This document shows, piece by piece, positions 1 through 6,049 of a stretch of DNA of 12,086 nt. The notes under the pieces are model-generated. The model saw nothing but the letters and a program-made list of their open reading frames with translations. It was not told the DNA's origin and did no database searches. Within the stretch, counting starts at the first letter, position 1. Each line of letters starts with the position of its first letter. The stretch covers positions 1-12,086 of the forward strand of contig CAYYOI010000047.1 of assembly GCA_964473285.1 (NCBI GenBank), in the 5' to 3' direction. Origin of the DNA: JBNJGT01 sp964473285. GTDB taxonomy: Archaea; Nanobdellota; Nanobdellia; Woesearchaeales; JACJVW01. Position numbers and translations under genes: made by a program.

Positions 1-52
1 TAAAATGGTTATGATCAGCTAGAAATCATAATGTTGAAAGGATATCTACACA

Positions 53-64
53 CCCTTGCAAGGG
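53..64. promoter_or_regulatory. 12-bp perfect palindrome upstream of the ASCH gene
   Basis: CCCTTGCAAGGG is a perfect 12-bp palindrome ending 5 bases before the TATA-like box of the ASCH gene, a position suited to a repressor or activator site. A 10-bp direct repeat, GATAACTTTT, occurs at 64-73 and again at 88-97, 24 bases apart, bracketing the TATA-like box and the expected transcription start. The sequence pattern is direct observation; operator function is inference. Confidence 0.35.
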
Positions 65-69
65 ATAAC

Positions 70-78
70 TTTTTATAC
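70..78 (+). promoter_or_regulatory. TATA-like box of the ASCH-domain gene
   Basis: TTTTTATAC is centred about 27 bases before the ATG at 102, the spacing expected for an archaeal leaderless transcript. No Shine-Dalgarno lies before that ATG, which supports leaderless initiation. Confidence 0.5.
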
Positions 79-101
79 TACTAGAGAGATAACTTTTACT
101 C

Positions 102-428
102 ATGCTAGTCTTCAAACGTAAGTATCACGAAGGTATAAAGAAAGGAGAAATAACAGAATCAATAAAATACTGGTATCATTGGAAAGCGAGGCGTTTCAAG
201 GAAAGTGAAACTTATTATTGCTATGATCTAGGATACCTGCGTATTGATAACATAGAAAAGGTTACACTTAATGATCTTACCCAGGATGATGCATATAGGT
301 GCGGGGAACCTAGCCTTGAGAAACTCAAGGAGGTTTGCCTTGAAGTCTATGGTAAGATATTTCCAAATAAGAATCTTGAGAATGATACCTGGTATCGCTT
401 AAGATTCACTTATGTTTCAGGCGAGTAA
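102..428 (+). CDS. ASCH-domain (PUA-like fold) protein
   Basis: This 108-aa protein resembles the ASCH superfamily, small PUA-like beta-barrels thought to bind RNA or modified nucleotides; some members are RNA-binding regulators or act on modified cytidine. The family pattern visible is an N-terminal beta strand with a K-x-Y-x-x-I-x-x-G motif (residues 7-15), a central I-x-x-V-T-L-x-D-L-T-x-x-D-A-Y-R-C-G stretch (about 51-68), a following E-x-L helix, and a terminal R-L-R-F-T-Y strand. The frame has a stop at 90-92, so ATG 102 is the first possible start and is placed for a leaderless mRNA. Its last 12 bases overlap the convergent HPF-like gene. The substrate cannot be read from the sequence. 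Single-domain length is normal for the family. Confidence 0.6.
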   Translation: MLVFKRKYHEGIKKGEITESIKYWYHWKARRFKESETYYCYDLGYLRIDNIEKVTLNDLTQDDAYRCGEPSLEKLKEVCLEVYGKIFPNKNLENDTWYRLRFTYVSGE

Positions 429-716
429 TTGGGCTTCGATCTTCTTGAACACAGAATCCAAGGTGAAGAATAGATTCTCACCTGTAAGTTCTGCAGTTAT
501 TGGTTTTCCTTTAGTAAAAAGGTCAACTTTTACCTCATACCTACGATCACCGTGTATCTCCTTGAAACTGACTTTAAGATTCTCGAGTTCAATGCTCTCT
601 GAAAAGCTTTTCACATAATTGCCAACAAGTTTCTTGATGACTATCAGCTTGCTTGGTTCAAGAGAAGAAAACCCGTGCAATTGAATATTGCCTCCGAGAT
701 GTATATCTTCTTCCAT
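417..716 (-). CDS. HPF/RaiA-like ribosome-associated protein (putative)
   Basis: This 99-aa protein resembles short hibernation-promoting factors, which bind the small ribosomal subunit at the decoding centre and idle it in poor conditions. Features seen are a beta-alpha-beta-beta-beta-alpha pattern, with K-x-V-x-x-Y in the first helix, a basic strand region near H-G-D-R-R-Y-E-V-K-V, and a C-terminal helix F-F-T-L-D-S-V-F-K-K-I-E-A-Q-L matching the family's usual L-D-x-x-x-x-K-x-E-x-Q-L ending. The frame is open to a GTG at 725, but the ATG at 716 is preferred because AGGAG lies 8 bases before it. The TATA-like box at 752-762 implies a leader of about 15 bases carrying that Shine-Dalgarno. 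The family call comes from overall pattern rather than a catalytic motif. Confidence 0.5.
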   Translation of the reverse strand: MEEDIHLGGNIQLHGFSSLEPSKLIVIKKLVGNYVKSFSESIELENLKVSFKEIHGDRRYEVKVDLFTKGKPITAELTGENLFFTLDSVFKKIEAQLLA

Positions 717-751
717 TACTGTCACTCCTAATAAAATCTTATGCTTTGCTA

Positions 752-762
752 ATTTATATATT
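752..762 (-). promoter_or_regulatory. TATA-like box of the HPF-like gene, overlapping the upstream stop codon
   Basis: On the minus strand the sequence reads A-rich then TATATAAAT, about 40 bases before ATG 716. Transcription would start near 731-736 and include the AGGAG ribosome-binding site. The box contains the TAA stop (754-756) of the MscS-C39 gene, so the two genes are compactly nested but separately transcribed. Confidence 0.5.
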
Positions 763-2241
763 TTTCGAGTCTGGTTTCCAAAGACGCTTTATCTGATTAG
801 ATTGCCGGATGTATTTCTGGAGTGTTTTTGGAATGGTTTCAGAGATGGCTGTGGGGTTGGACATCTTGCTTAATGTCACCTCTATGCCTTTTGTGATGCG
901 TCCATACATGGAACGGTGATAATATATTGCATTGGTTTTCATACGTTCATATGCTTCTGTACCTTTAGGGGCCATTACTATGTAGCCTCTTTTTCCTTTT
1001 ATGAGGTTAGAGTAGGTATCCATACCAATGAGTATGTCACGGTAATCGCTGAAATATACGCCACCTGTGACCTGGCTTGGGTCGATCATGAGCAGTTCAT
1101 CACCGCGGACACCTGTGACAAGGGAATAATGGGCGTATTTTGCATCTGGAAAAAGATATTTCTTCTTGTAATCAACAATCACCAGGGCTCCCTGGTTGAG
1201 CCAGACAATGAGTTCACGCTTGAGGTCATAGATGCGGTCGAAACCAATCCATCTTGCAAGCACTTTCTTCTTGGTGATTCTTTCGATTGCCTCAGTAAGC
1301 GCTTTTGGATGGGTTCCTGCAATCTTTTCCTTATCACTCTTTCGTGTTTTTGTGCGCATAATCGCTCCCAGTTCCTGTTGGTCAACTGAGTAGTTGAAAA
1401 GGCTCAGAGCCATCTGGACTGTTGCAGGGCCACAATGGCTCTTTTTCTGGGGCACAAACGCCTCTTTTAATTCCTGCAGGCTTTCCAGCTCTTTCATGGG
1501 TTTCTTGAAATCAATCTCTTTGCTTGCCATTATACGATTGGGTATTATCCTGTATCCCTTGCTTTCGTTGTAGAGCTCTGTGTAGAAGTTCTGGATGGAT
1601 TTTATATGGTATGTCCGGCCATCAAGACGGATGGTGTTACCTTTCCTGAAATGGATCATATTAAGAAGATAAAGCCTTGCAGAAAAGTCCCTGAGAGGGT
1701 TTATGAATGCTATTGTAATGAATATTGTTATCATGATTATGATAGGATAGAGGAGGAAGTCTAGGATCTGTTTTATTGCAGGGAAGTCAACAAATGAGAA
1801 TATGATATCAGCAAGCACGAGGTAAAGTATGAGGCGTATGAAGAAGATTATAAGCGGTATTATGAATGCACGGCTTTCCCTTGTGAAAATCTCTTCTGTT
1901 CTTGTGTAATGAAGCAGTTTCTTTATTGACCAGACGACAATGTTTATGGCAAGAGAACCCAGGACAAACATCAAGATAATATACAGAAGTGTTGGGATAA
2001 ACTCAAGAAAGCTAAGTATTGTTTCTGATGCTTGTTCTGAACCGATGTATATGATTGCCACAATAATTGTTATGAGTATGATCACCTTTTCAATTATTGT
2101 CTGGACAGTCTCTTTCTCTCCTAATGGATAGACGTTCTTTCTGTTTCTTAAGGCCTTTATTGCGAAACGGGAGAATACTTTAGAGAAGAAATATCCTACT
2201 AAAAGGATAGTTACAACAAAAAAAAGAGGGATAATATCCAT
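754..2241 (-). CDS. MscS-like membrane protein fused to a C39-type cysteine peptidase domain
   Basis: A 495-aa two-part protein. Residues 1-181 hold about five hydrophobic helices (near 4-22, 52-68, 83-105, 125-148, 160-181). Residues 198-243 resemble the MscS beta domain: F-R-K-G-N-T-I-R-L-D-G, then I-K-S-I and I-P-N-R. Residues 261-424 look like a papain-fold C39 peptidase, with oxyanion Gln265, Cys270 in H-C-G-P-A, His371 in A-H-Y-S-L-V, and Asp387 in M-I-D-P-S, all in the family's order. C39 domains usually cut double-glycine leaders of exported peptides and lie on the cytoplasmic side; MscS-type topology would put this one there too. No ABC ATPase is attached, unlike peptide exporters. 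The start ATG fits a leaderless promoter at 2262-2272. The domain matches are seen; a stretch-linked or regulated protease role is inference. The C-terminal 70 residues are unassigned and basic. Confidence 0.72.
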   Translation of the reverse strand: MDIIPLFFVVTILLVGYFFSKVFSRFAIKALRNRKNVYPLGEKETVQTIIEKVIILITIIVAIIYIGSEQASETILSFLEFIPTLLYIILMFVLGSLAINIVVWSIKKLLHYTRTEEIFTRESRAFIIPLIIFFIRLILYLVLADIIFSFVDFPAIKQILDFLLYPIIIMITIFITIAFINPLRDFSARLYLLNMIHFRKGNTIRLDGRTYHIKSIQNFYTELYNESKGYRIIPNRIMASKEIDFKKPMKELESLQELKEAFVPQKKSHCGPATVQMALSLFNYSVDQQELGAIMRTKTRKSDKEKIAGTHPKALTEAIERITKKKVLARWIGFDRIYDLKRELIVWLNQGALVIVDYKKKYLFPDAKYAHYSLVTGVRGDELLMIDPSQVTGGVYFSDYRDILIGMDTYSNLIKGKRGYIVMAPKGTEAYERMKTNAIYYHRSMYGRITKGIEVTLSKMSNPTAISETIPKTLQKYIRQSNQIKRLWKPDSKNI

Positions 2242-2261
2242 TACTCTTTAGTGATTAATCT

Positions 2262-2272
2262 TTATTTTTAAT
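2262..2272 (-). promoter_or_regulatory. TATA-like box of the MscS-C39 gene
   Basis: On the minus strand TATTAAAAATA is centred 26 bases before ATG 2241, consistent with a leaderless transcript. It overlaps the stop codon of the upstream micro-ORF (2268-2270). Confidence 0.55.
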
Positions 2273-2357
2273 ACTTTCGTAAAATTTCGGTTTGGATTGC
2301 CATTACCAGCCTGCCGCAAATAAATCCGATGATAAAAATTATGATGTCGAGGTTCAT
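2268..2357 (-). CDS. 29-aa single-helix membrane micro-protein (putative)
   Basis: A 30-codon frame starts at ATG 2357 and ends with TAA. The peptide starts with M-N-L-D, then has a hydrophobic stretch of about 18 residues (I-I-I-F-I-I-G-F-I-C-G, one Arg, then L-V-M-A-I), and ends in a polar, basic tail L-R-K-Y. This is the layout of a small single-span membrane protein. A TATA-like box at 2381-2390 lies 28 bases before the ATG, so it would be leaderless like most genes here. It ends only 26 bases before the MscS-C39 start, inside that gene's TATA-like box, on the same strand. I recognise no family. It could be a small subunit or regulator of the neighbouring membrane protein, or a chance frame. 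Confidence 0.4.
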   Translation of the reverse strand: MNLDIIIFIIGFICGRLVMAIQTEILRKY

Positions 2358-2380
2358 TGATAATGAGGTTTTTGGTGTGG

Positions 2381-2390
2381 TATAAAAAAA
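2381..2390 (-). promoter_or_regulatory. TATA-like box of the micro-ORF
   Basis: TTTTTTTATA on the minus strand is centred 28 bases before ATG 2357. It could also drive a transcript running on into the MscS-C39 gene. Confidence 0.4.
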
Positions 2391-2411
2391 TCGGAATATA
2401 AGCTATAGGAA

Positions 2412-2421
2412 AATTTAAAAA
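2412..2421 (+). promoter_or_regulatory. TATA-like box of the aminopeptidase gene
   Basis: AATTTAAAAA is centred about 27 bases before ATG 2444, giving a leaderless transcript. It forms a divergent promoter region with the micro-ORF and MscS-C39 gene. Confidence 0.55.
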
Positions 2422-2443
2422 CACGTATATACAGGATTAAAGG

Positions 2444-3523
2444 ATGGCCACTGTAGACCCGCAAAGATTCATCAACTGGTTGAAGGAGCAGAATCTTTAT
2501 CAAAAGGCGGATGAGAATCATAAATTTTTCAGGCCTATTTTTACTGATTTGATGAAGATCAGAAGAAAGGATGAACTTTTGATTGCAGGGGATCTTGGCA
2601 TTGATGGGAAAAAGTGTGCACCTTTGATGACAGGATGCTATATCTTATGCGCAAAAAGGATGGGATTATCTTATAAGCTTGTCCTTCAGAACCCGAAGAA
2701 TACAAAAGAATCAGCTGACCAGGGCCTTGTAGGGGCTCTTGACAGGTTGCAGGAGGACAGTTATCTTGCATTTGCACTATCGGGTAAGATGGGTTCCCTG
2801 AAAAAGCTTGGAAAGAGTTTCAGAAAACTTGCAAAACAGAAGAGATTCAGGTTTGTCTCAACACCCAGGCTTTCTGAACTGCCCAATACTCGTTTTTCTG
2901 GTCTTATTGATGCTATCAATATAGATTATTGTTCCTTGCAGGTTGATGCGCGAAAGCTTGAGAGAACCCTTAGCATGGGAAAAGAGGTACGCATCTATAC
3001 AAATGCAGGGACAAGTCTACGGATGAAGATAAACGGAATGCAAGCGATTGCTAATGATGGAAGAAATTATGATACTTTTGGCGGGAATATCCCTTTAGGA
3101 GAAGTCTATCTGCCACCGAGAAACGACCATGTTGAGGGCAAGGTTGTAATTGATGGTTCGCTTAGAACTAGGTATGGTACACATCTTTTACAAAATCCAG
3201 TGACCCTTCTTGTGGAGAAAGGGGTTGTGACAAGAATAACAGGCAATCCTGAGGGTGTAAGAAGACTGAAAGAGACATTGGAATGGGCTGAAAAGAAGTC
3301 AAAATACCATTGGGGTGTTCGAAGAATCGGAGAATTAGGGATTGGATTGAATCCAAAGGCTGATATTATTGGACCGACAATCGTTAATGAGAAGGCAAGG
3401 CATACAGCGCATGTAGCTATAGGAAGCAATGCGTGGTTTGGTGGTTCAATATATTCTATCATTCACTTGGATCAGGTCTTTCGTAACCCACGAATTCTTG
3501 TTGACGGAAAACGTATCCGGTAA
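2444..3523 (+). CDS. M29-type metallo-aminopeptidase (AmpS/AmpT family)
   Basis: A 359-aa protein of the thermophilic metalloprotease family M29, which removes N-terminal amino acids from peptides using two metal ions in the cytoplasm. The C-terminal half has the metal-ligand pattern: Glu220 in L-G-E-V-Y-L-P-P, Glu297 in I-G-E-L-G-I-G, His323 in T-A-H-V-A-I-G, and His341 and Asp343 in I-I-H-L-D-Q-V. The N-terminal half is an alpha/beta domain of the kind that precedes it. Length is somewhat below that of bacterial AmpT and suits the shorter archaeal forms. The start is set by the leaderless promoter, and a weak AAAGG lies next to the ATG. The last 52 bases overlap the convergent lgt gene. Family assignment is good; substrate preference is unknown, and some relatives have no proven peptidase activity. 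Confidence 0.75.
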   Translation: MATVDPQRFINWLKEQNLYQKADENHKFFRPIFTDLMKIRRKDELLIAGDLGIDGKKCAPLMTGCYILCAKRMGLSYKLVLQNPKNTKESADQGLVGALDRLQEDSYLAFALSGKMGSLKKLGKSFRKLAKQKRFRFVSTPRLSELPNTRFSGLIDAINIDYCSLQVDARKLERTLSMGKEVRIYTNAGTSLRMKINGMQAIANDGRNYDTFGGNIPLGEVYLPPRNDHVEGKVVIDGSLRTRYGTHLLQNPVTLLVEKGVVTRITGNPEGVRRLKETLEWAEKKSKYHWGVRRIGELGIGLNPKADIIGPTIVNEKARHTAHVAIGSNAWFGGSIYSIIHLDQVFRNPRILVDGKRIR

Positions 3524-4257
3524 AGCATGTAGGCTGCAAGGGGTATGAATATCAGGCTGAGTAGCTGTGCGCTGTCAAGACCTAAGAAATATTTTGTTTC
3601 AGGGCGGAGGAACTGCACAAAAAAGCGAAGGATCGAGTAGGAGAGGAGAAAGGTCCAAAGGGTTGTTCCTGGGATTTTTTTCTTCAGATGCACTCCAAAC
3701 AGGAGCCCGAACAAAAAAAGGTTTTTTATTGTTTCGTAGAGGACTGTAGGGTGCCTGCAGCCTTCATGGCCTGGAAAGACTACGCACCAGGGAAGATCTG
3801 TAGGTGGGCCAACCAGTTCTGCATTGATGAAGTTTGCTATCCTGCCGAAAAAAAGAACAATGGGAAAAGGGAGGATCATAATGTCCGCTGTTTCAAGAAA
3901 ATTTATCCTGTGTTTTTTACAAAAGAAGTATCCAGCAAGGATGGCACCGACAATCCCTCCATGAAAGGACATTCCCCCGTGCCATAAAGCAATTATCTCT
4001 TGAGGGTTTTGAAAATAGAAAACTGGATTATAAAACAAGACATGGAATATGCGGGCTCCGATTATTGCAGAGAGCATGCACCAGAAATAGAGATCGTTAA
4101 GTTTTTGCTTGTCAAGATTCCTGATTGGGTCCTTTGTTAAAAGTTTCTGGGATATGTAGAGCATGAAAATGAACCCCAGGGCGTAGACAAGGCCATAGTA
4201 TCTGATCTCAAGACCAAAAATTTCCAGGATTACAGGATCGATTGAATGGATGAACAT
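3472..4257 (-). CDS. lgt: Prolipoprotein diacylglyceryl transferase
   Basis: A 261-aa integral membrane protein that transfers the diacylglyceryl group from a phosphatidylglycerol-type lipid to the lipobox cysteine of prelipoproteins, the first step in bacterial lipoprotein maturation. It has several membrane helices and the family signatures: I-R-Y-Y-G-L near 18-23, S-F-H-G-G with His99 (E. coli His103), the Lgt signature G-R-I-A-N-F-I-N-A-E with Arg139 (E. coli Arg143), H-P-T-V-L-Y-E (169-175), and a late Arg218 in F-L-R-P-E. Length is normal. The start fits a leaderless promoter at 4278-4287. The gene ends inside the 3' end of the aminopeptidase gene. Lgt is unusual in archaea, which build ether lipids, so the lipid donor here would presumably be an archaetidyl lipid (inference). 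No lspA is visible in the window. Confidence 0.88.
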   Translation of the reverse strand: MFIHSIDPVILEIFGLEIRYYGLVYALGFIFMLYISQKLLTKDPIRNLDKQKLNDLYFWCMLSAIIGARIFHVLFYNPVFYFQNPQEIIALWHGGMSFHGGIVGAILAGYFFCKKHRINFLETADIMILPFPIVLFFGRIANFINAELVGPPTDLPWCVVFPGHEGCRHPTVLYETIKNLFLFGLLFGVHLKKKIPGTTLWTFLLSYSILRFFVQFLRPETKYFLGLDSAQLLSLIFIPLAAYMLYRIRFPSTRIRGLRKT

Positions 4258-4277
4258 TGTAATAGCTTATTGAAGAT

Positions 4278-4287
4278 TTTATTTATA
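4278..4287 (-). promoter_or_regulatory. TATA-like box of lgt
   Basis: TATAAATAAA on the minus strand is centred about 25 bases before ATG 4257, giving a leaderless transcript. Confidence 0.5.
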
Positions 4288-4314
4288 GTTTGTGGTGATT
4301 TCTCTGGTGAGTAA

Positions 4315-4407
4315 GCATCCAGTTCAAATTTTGCTGTGTGCGGGCACATTCATGAAGCTTATGGACTAATACCTTCTGATGACCAACCTGCTAAGCAAGG
4401 GCAATGA
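4315..4407 (+). pseudogene. Remnant resembling the C-terminus of a metallophosphoesterase
   Basis: This short frame reads A-V-C-G-H-I-H-E-A-Y-G from 4333 to 4365, a close match to the metal-binding G-H-x-H motif near the C-terminus of calcineurin-like phosphoesterases of the Icc-related type. It is preceded in frame by TAA at 4312-4314, and just before that stop the same frame reads L-F-I-V-C-G-D-F-S-G, which faintly recalls the N-terminal G-D-x-H-G motif with Ser for His. The two motifs are far too close for an intact enzyme, so if real this is an internally deleted relic. After the motif the frame diverges and stops at 4405-4407. The match is seen; the relic reading is inference, and a short motif can arise by chance. 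Confidence 0.33.
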
Positions 4408-4901
4408 CAGATTAGATTTAATCCTGGAGCAGTTTATGATCATGTTGACAGAGTGTGCTAAAACGAGCGATAAAATAGCGAGGTTAAACATAGATGTTTT
4501 TATTACAGCATCATTCAAAGAAGGAAAAAATAAAGATGAAATAGAATATCTTTGTTCTTTGGTAAAAGAAAGTGGCTTTGAAGATTTTTGTTTTATCAGA
4601 GATGTTGAAAATTATCAAAAAAAATTTGATGATCCCAAAGAACTGATGAATAAAGCAAGAGAGGAAATCTTGAAATCAGATACTCTTTTAATCGACATGA
4701 CTCATAAGCCAAACAGGAAGAGCAATCGAGGCAGGAATTGCTTTTGCTCAAGACAAGAAGAGAATATCAATCATGAAGAAAGGAACAAAAATAAAAGATA
4801 CGACAAGAGGGATTTCTGAGATAGTAATAGAGTATGAAAGTATTGAAGAGATAGTAAGTCACTTGAATTCTTTATTGAATAAGTGGGAAATGGAGAAATA
4901 A
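4379..4901 (+). pseudogene. Nucleoside 2-deoxyribosyltransferase-like gene, frameshifted
   Basis: From about 4483 the frame reads I-D-V-F-I-T-A-S-F and continues to L-L-I-D-M-T-H-K-P, then slips. Dropping one A in CCAAAC (4708-4713) restores T-G-R-A-I-E-A-G-I-A-F-A and a regular C-terminal half ending at TAA 4899-4901. The rejoined protein has the family's N-terminal strand, central D-M-T and the G-R-x-I-E-x-G-I-A motif carrying the catalytic Glu, as in enzymes that exchange bases between deoxynucleosides or hydrolyse deoxynucleotides. As sequenced, the upstream frame would give a 146-aa protein (4379-4819) with a nonsense tail. The true start is unclear: family proteins begin near the I-D-V-F stretch, where GAGGT is followed by ATA rather than ATG, so a lost start codon is possible. 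A sequencing error cannot be excluded. Confidence 0.65.
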
Positions 4902-5046
4902 AAAATCAGCAAAGGCTGGTCTCACTAAAGGGCTCTTAAATTCTCACTTTATGAGAGATTTGTCTATTCAAGATGCAATATTACCTTCTTTGAATTCAAG
5001 AAGTCCAGAAGCAGGTTTTGATTCTCTGCAAACATTATTGAACTAA
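4879..5046 (+). other. Unidentified short open frame ending at the IS boundary
   Basis: The frame between a TGA at 4876-4878 and TAA 5044-5046 is open for 55 codons; its first ATG is 4951 (31 aa, starting M-R-D-L-S-I-Q-D). It has no Shine-Dalgarno or clear TATA-like box and matches no family I know. Its stop codon lies inside the proposed left terminal repeat of the IS element, so it may be the surviving 5' part of a gene cut by the insertion. It may equally be noise in a decaying region. Confidence 0.2.
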
Positions 5047-5918
5047 ACCGAATTGTTTGCACAGTTGTACCTGTCCAGTGGTCTTTTGTATCCTATTCCT
5101 TGATGTAGTCTTTCTTTGTTGTAATAATCCACAAATGTTTGCAGCGTATCTTGTCCTTCTTTGAATTCACAGCTTTTATATGTCCCAAACCAACGTTCAA
5201 TTTTTCCGTTTGTTTGAGGGTGATGAGGTCTTCCCAATATGTGATTTATGCCCCTTTCTTTGCACCATTCTGTGAATGGACCAAATTCACCTCTGGCAGG
5301 GGTGAATTGAGTCCCATTATCCGTCAGGATATTCTCTGGAGAACCATACTTATCAATTGCTTTCTGAAAAGCAATCTGAGTATTTTCCCGAGTCGCATGC
5401 TCAAAATACTCCGCATGCACAATGAATCTGCTATGGTCATCAATAAAAGCAATTAATTGCTTTCCTGTATATGGACATTCTGTCCAATCAGTATGCCACA
5501 GCATATTTGGCTTTGGCCACTCATATTTCACGAATTTTACTTGTGATGGTCTTTTCCTTCGGTTCATTTTTAATTTGTGTATGCAAAAAATATGTTGTAT
5601 CTGGCGTTCTGACACGTCAAATCCTTGAGCTGTAAGCTCCAGCCACATTTTGTGTGATCCACAGGGTCTAGTGTGCCACTTTGCAAGAACCATTCTTTCA
5701 AAGTGTGCATTTATTTTGTCTTTTTTTCTTCCCCTCTGTAATGGCTCCAAACCACTTATTCCGTACTTCTTGTATTTTTCAAGTAACTTGTATATTGATC
5801 TGCGAGGAATATTACGATTTCTCACAATTTCGCTTATTGGCGTAAGCTTGAACAAAGCCTGTTTTACTACCTATTACCTAAGTTTTGCTGTCCATTTCAC
5901 ATCTTTTCTTGGTTGCAT
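5043..5918 (-). pseudogene. IS481-family DDE transposase with two tandem in-frame stops
   Basis: The downstream frame from TTG 5855 encodes 270 aa. It has an N-terminal helix-turn-helix (about 4-31), then an rve-type catalytic core with Asp123 (H-T-D-W-T-E), Asp179 (L-T-D-N-G-T-Q-F) and Glu220 (T-N-G-K-I-E-R-W), and a Y-Y-N-x-E-R-L-H-Q end. In the same frame, ATG 5918 has a strong GGAGG 7 bases upstream and gives M-Q-P-R-K-D-V-K-W-T-A-K-L-R, then TAA and TAG (5871-5876), then V-V-K-Q-A joining the helix-turn-helix. The reading frame is continuous apart from these two codons, so the native start is very probably 5918 and the gene is now broken near its N-terminus. The catalytic core itself looks intact. 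Residual translation from TTG 5855 is possible but has no good ribosome-binding site. Confidence 0.8.
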
Positions 5919-5992
5919 TTATTCCTCCAACCAAGAAACAGGATACAAGGCTACTTACTACTATTTATTACTGTGCCCTAATTAAGATTTAG
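5043..5992 (-). mobile_element. IS481-type insertion sequence, about 950 bp
   Basis: The transposase is bracketed by a possible pair of imperfect 23-bp inverted repeats: 5043-5065 and, reversed, 5970-5992. Both start CTAAA and end GCACAGT with the same 11-base spacing; I count 15 of 23 matches by eye. The size suits IS481 elements. The left repeat includes the transposase stop codon, and the right end lies 58 bases before the cheR start. I see no convincing flanking target duplication. The repeats do not begin with TGT as many IS481 ends do, so the exact boundaries are uncertain. Confidence 0.5.
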
Positions 5993-6018
5993 AACATTTC
6001 CTATAAAATCCAGAAACA

Positions 6019-6028
6019 TTTATATACC
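6019..6028 (+). promoter_or_regulatory. TATA-like box of cheR
   Basis: TTTATATACC is centred 26 bases before ATG 6050, with AGAAAC just upstream as a possible TFB element. It predicts a leaderless transcript independent of the minus-strand che operon. The box lies 27 bases outside the proposed IS right end, so the insertion stops just short of this promoter. Confidence 0.6.
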
Positions 6029-6049
6029 GGAACACCAGCTAATATAAAG

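Noticed and set aside
916..1389. Plus-strand open frame of 157 codons opposite the MscS-C39 gene
   Set aside because: It lies entirely antisense to the peptidase domain, whose catalytic motifs are clear on the minus strand.
4379..4819. A genuine 146-aa protein as read without correction
   Set aside because: Its last 35 residues are out-of-frame translation; the family motif continues in the neighbouring frame to 4901.
4905..4945. Possible intrinsic terminator after the deoxyribosyltransferase-like gene
   Set aside because: No stable stem followed by a T-run could be paired by eye in this stretch.
5031..5998. AACATT on both sides of the IS as a target-site duplication
   Set aside because: The left copy is not adjacent to the proposed repeat end, so it does not behave as a duplication.
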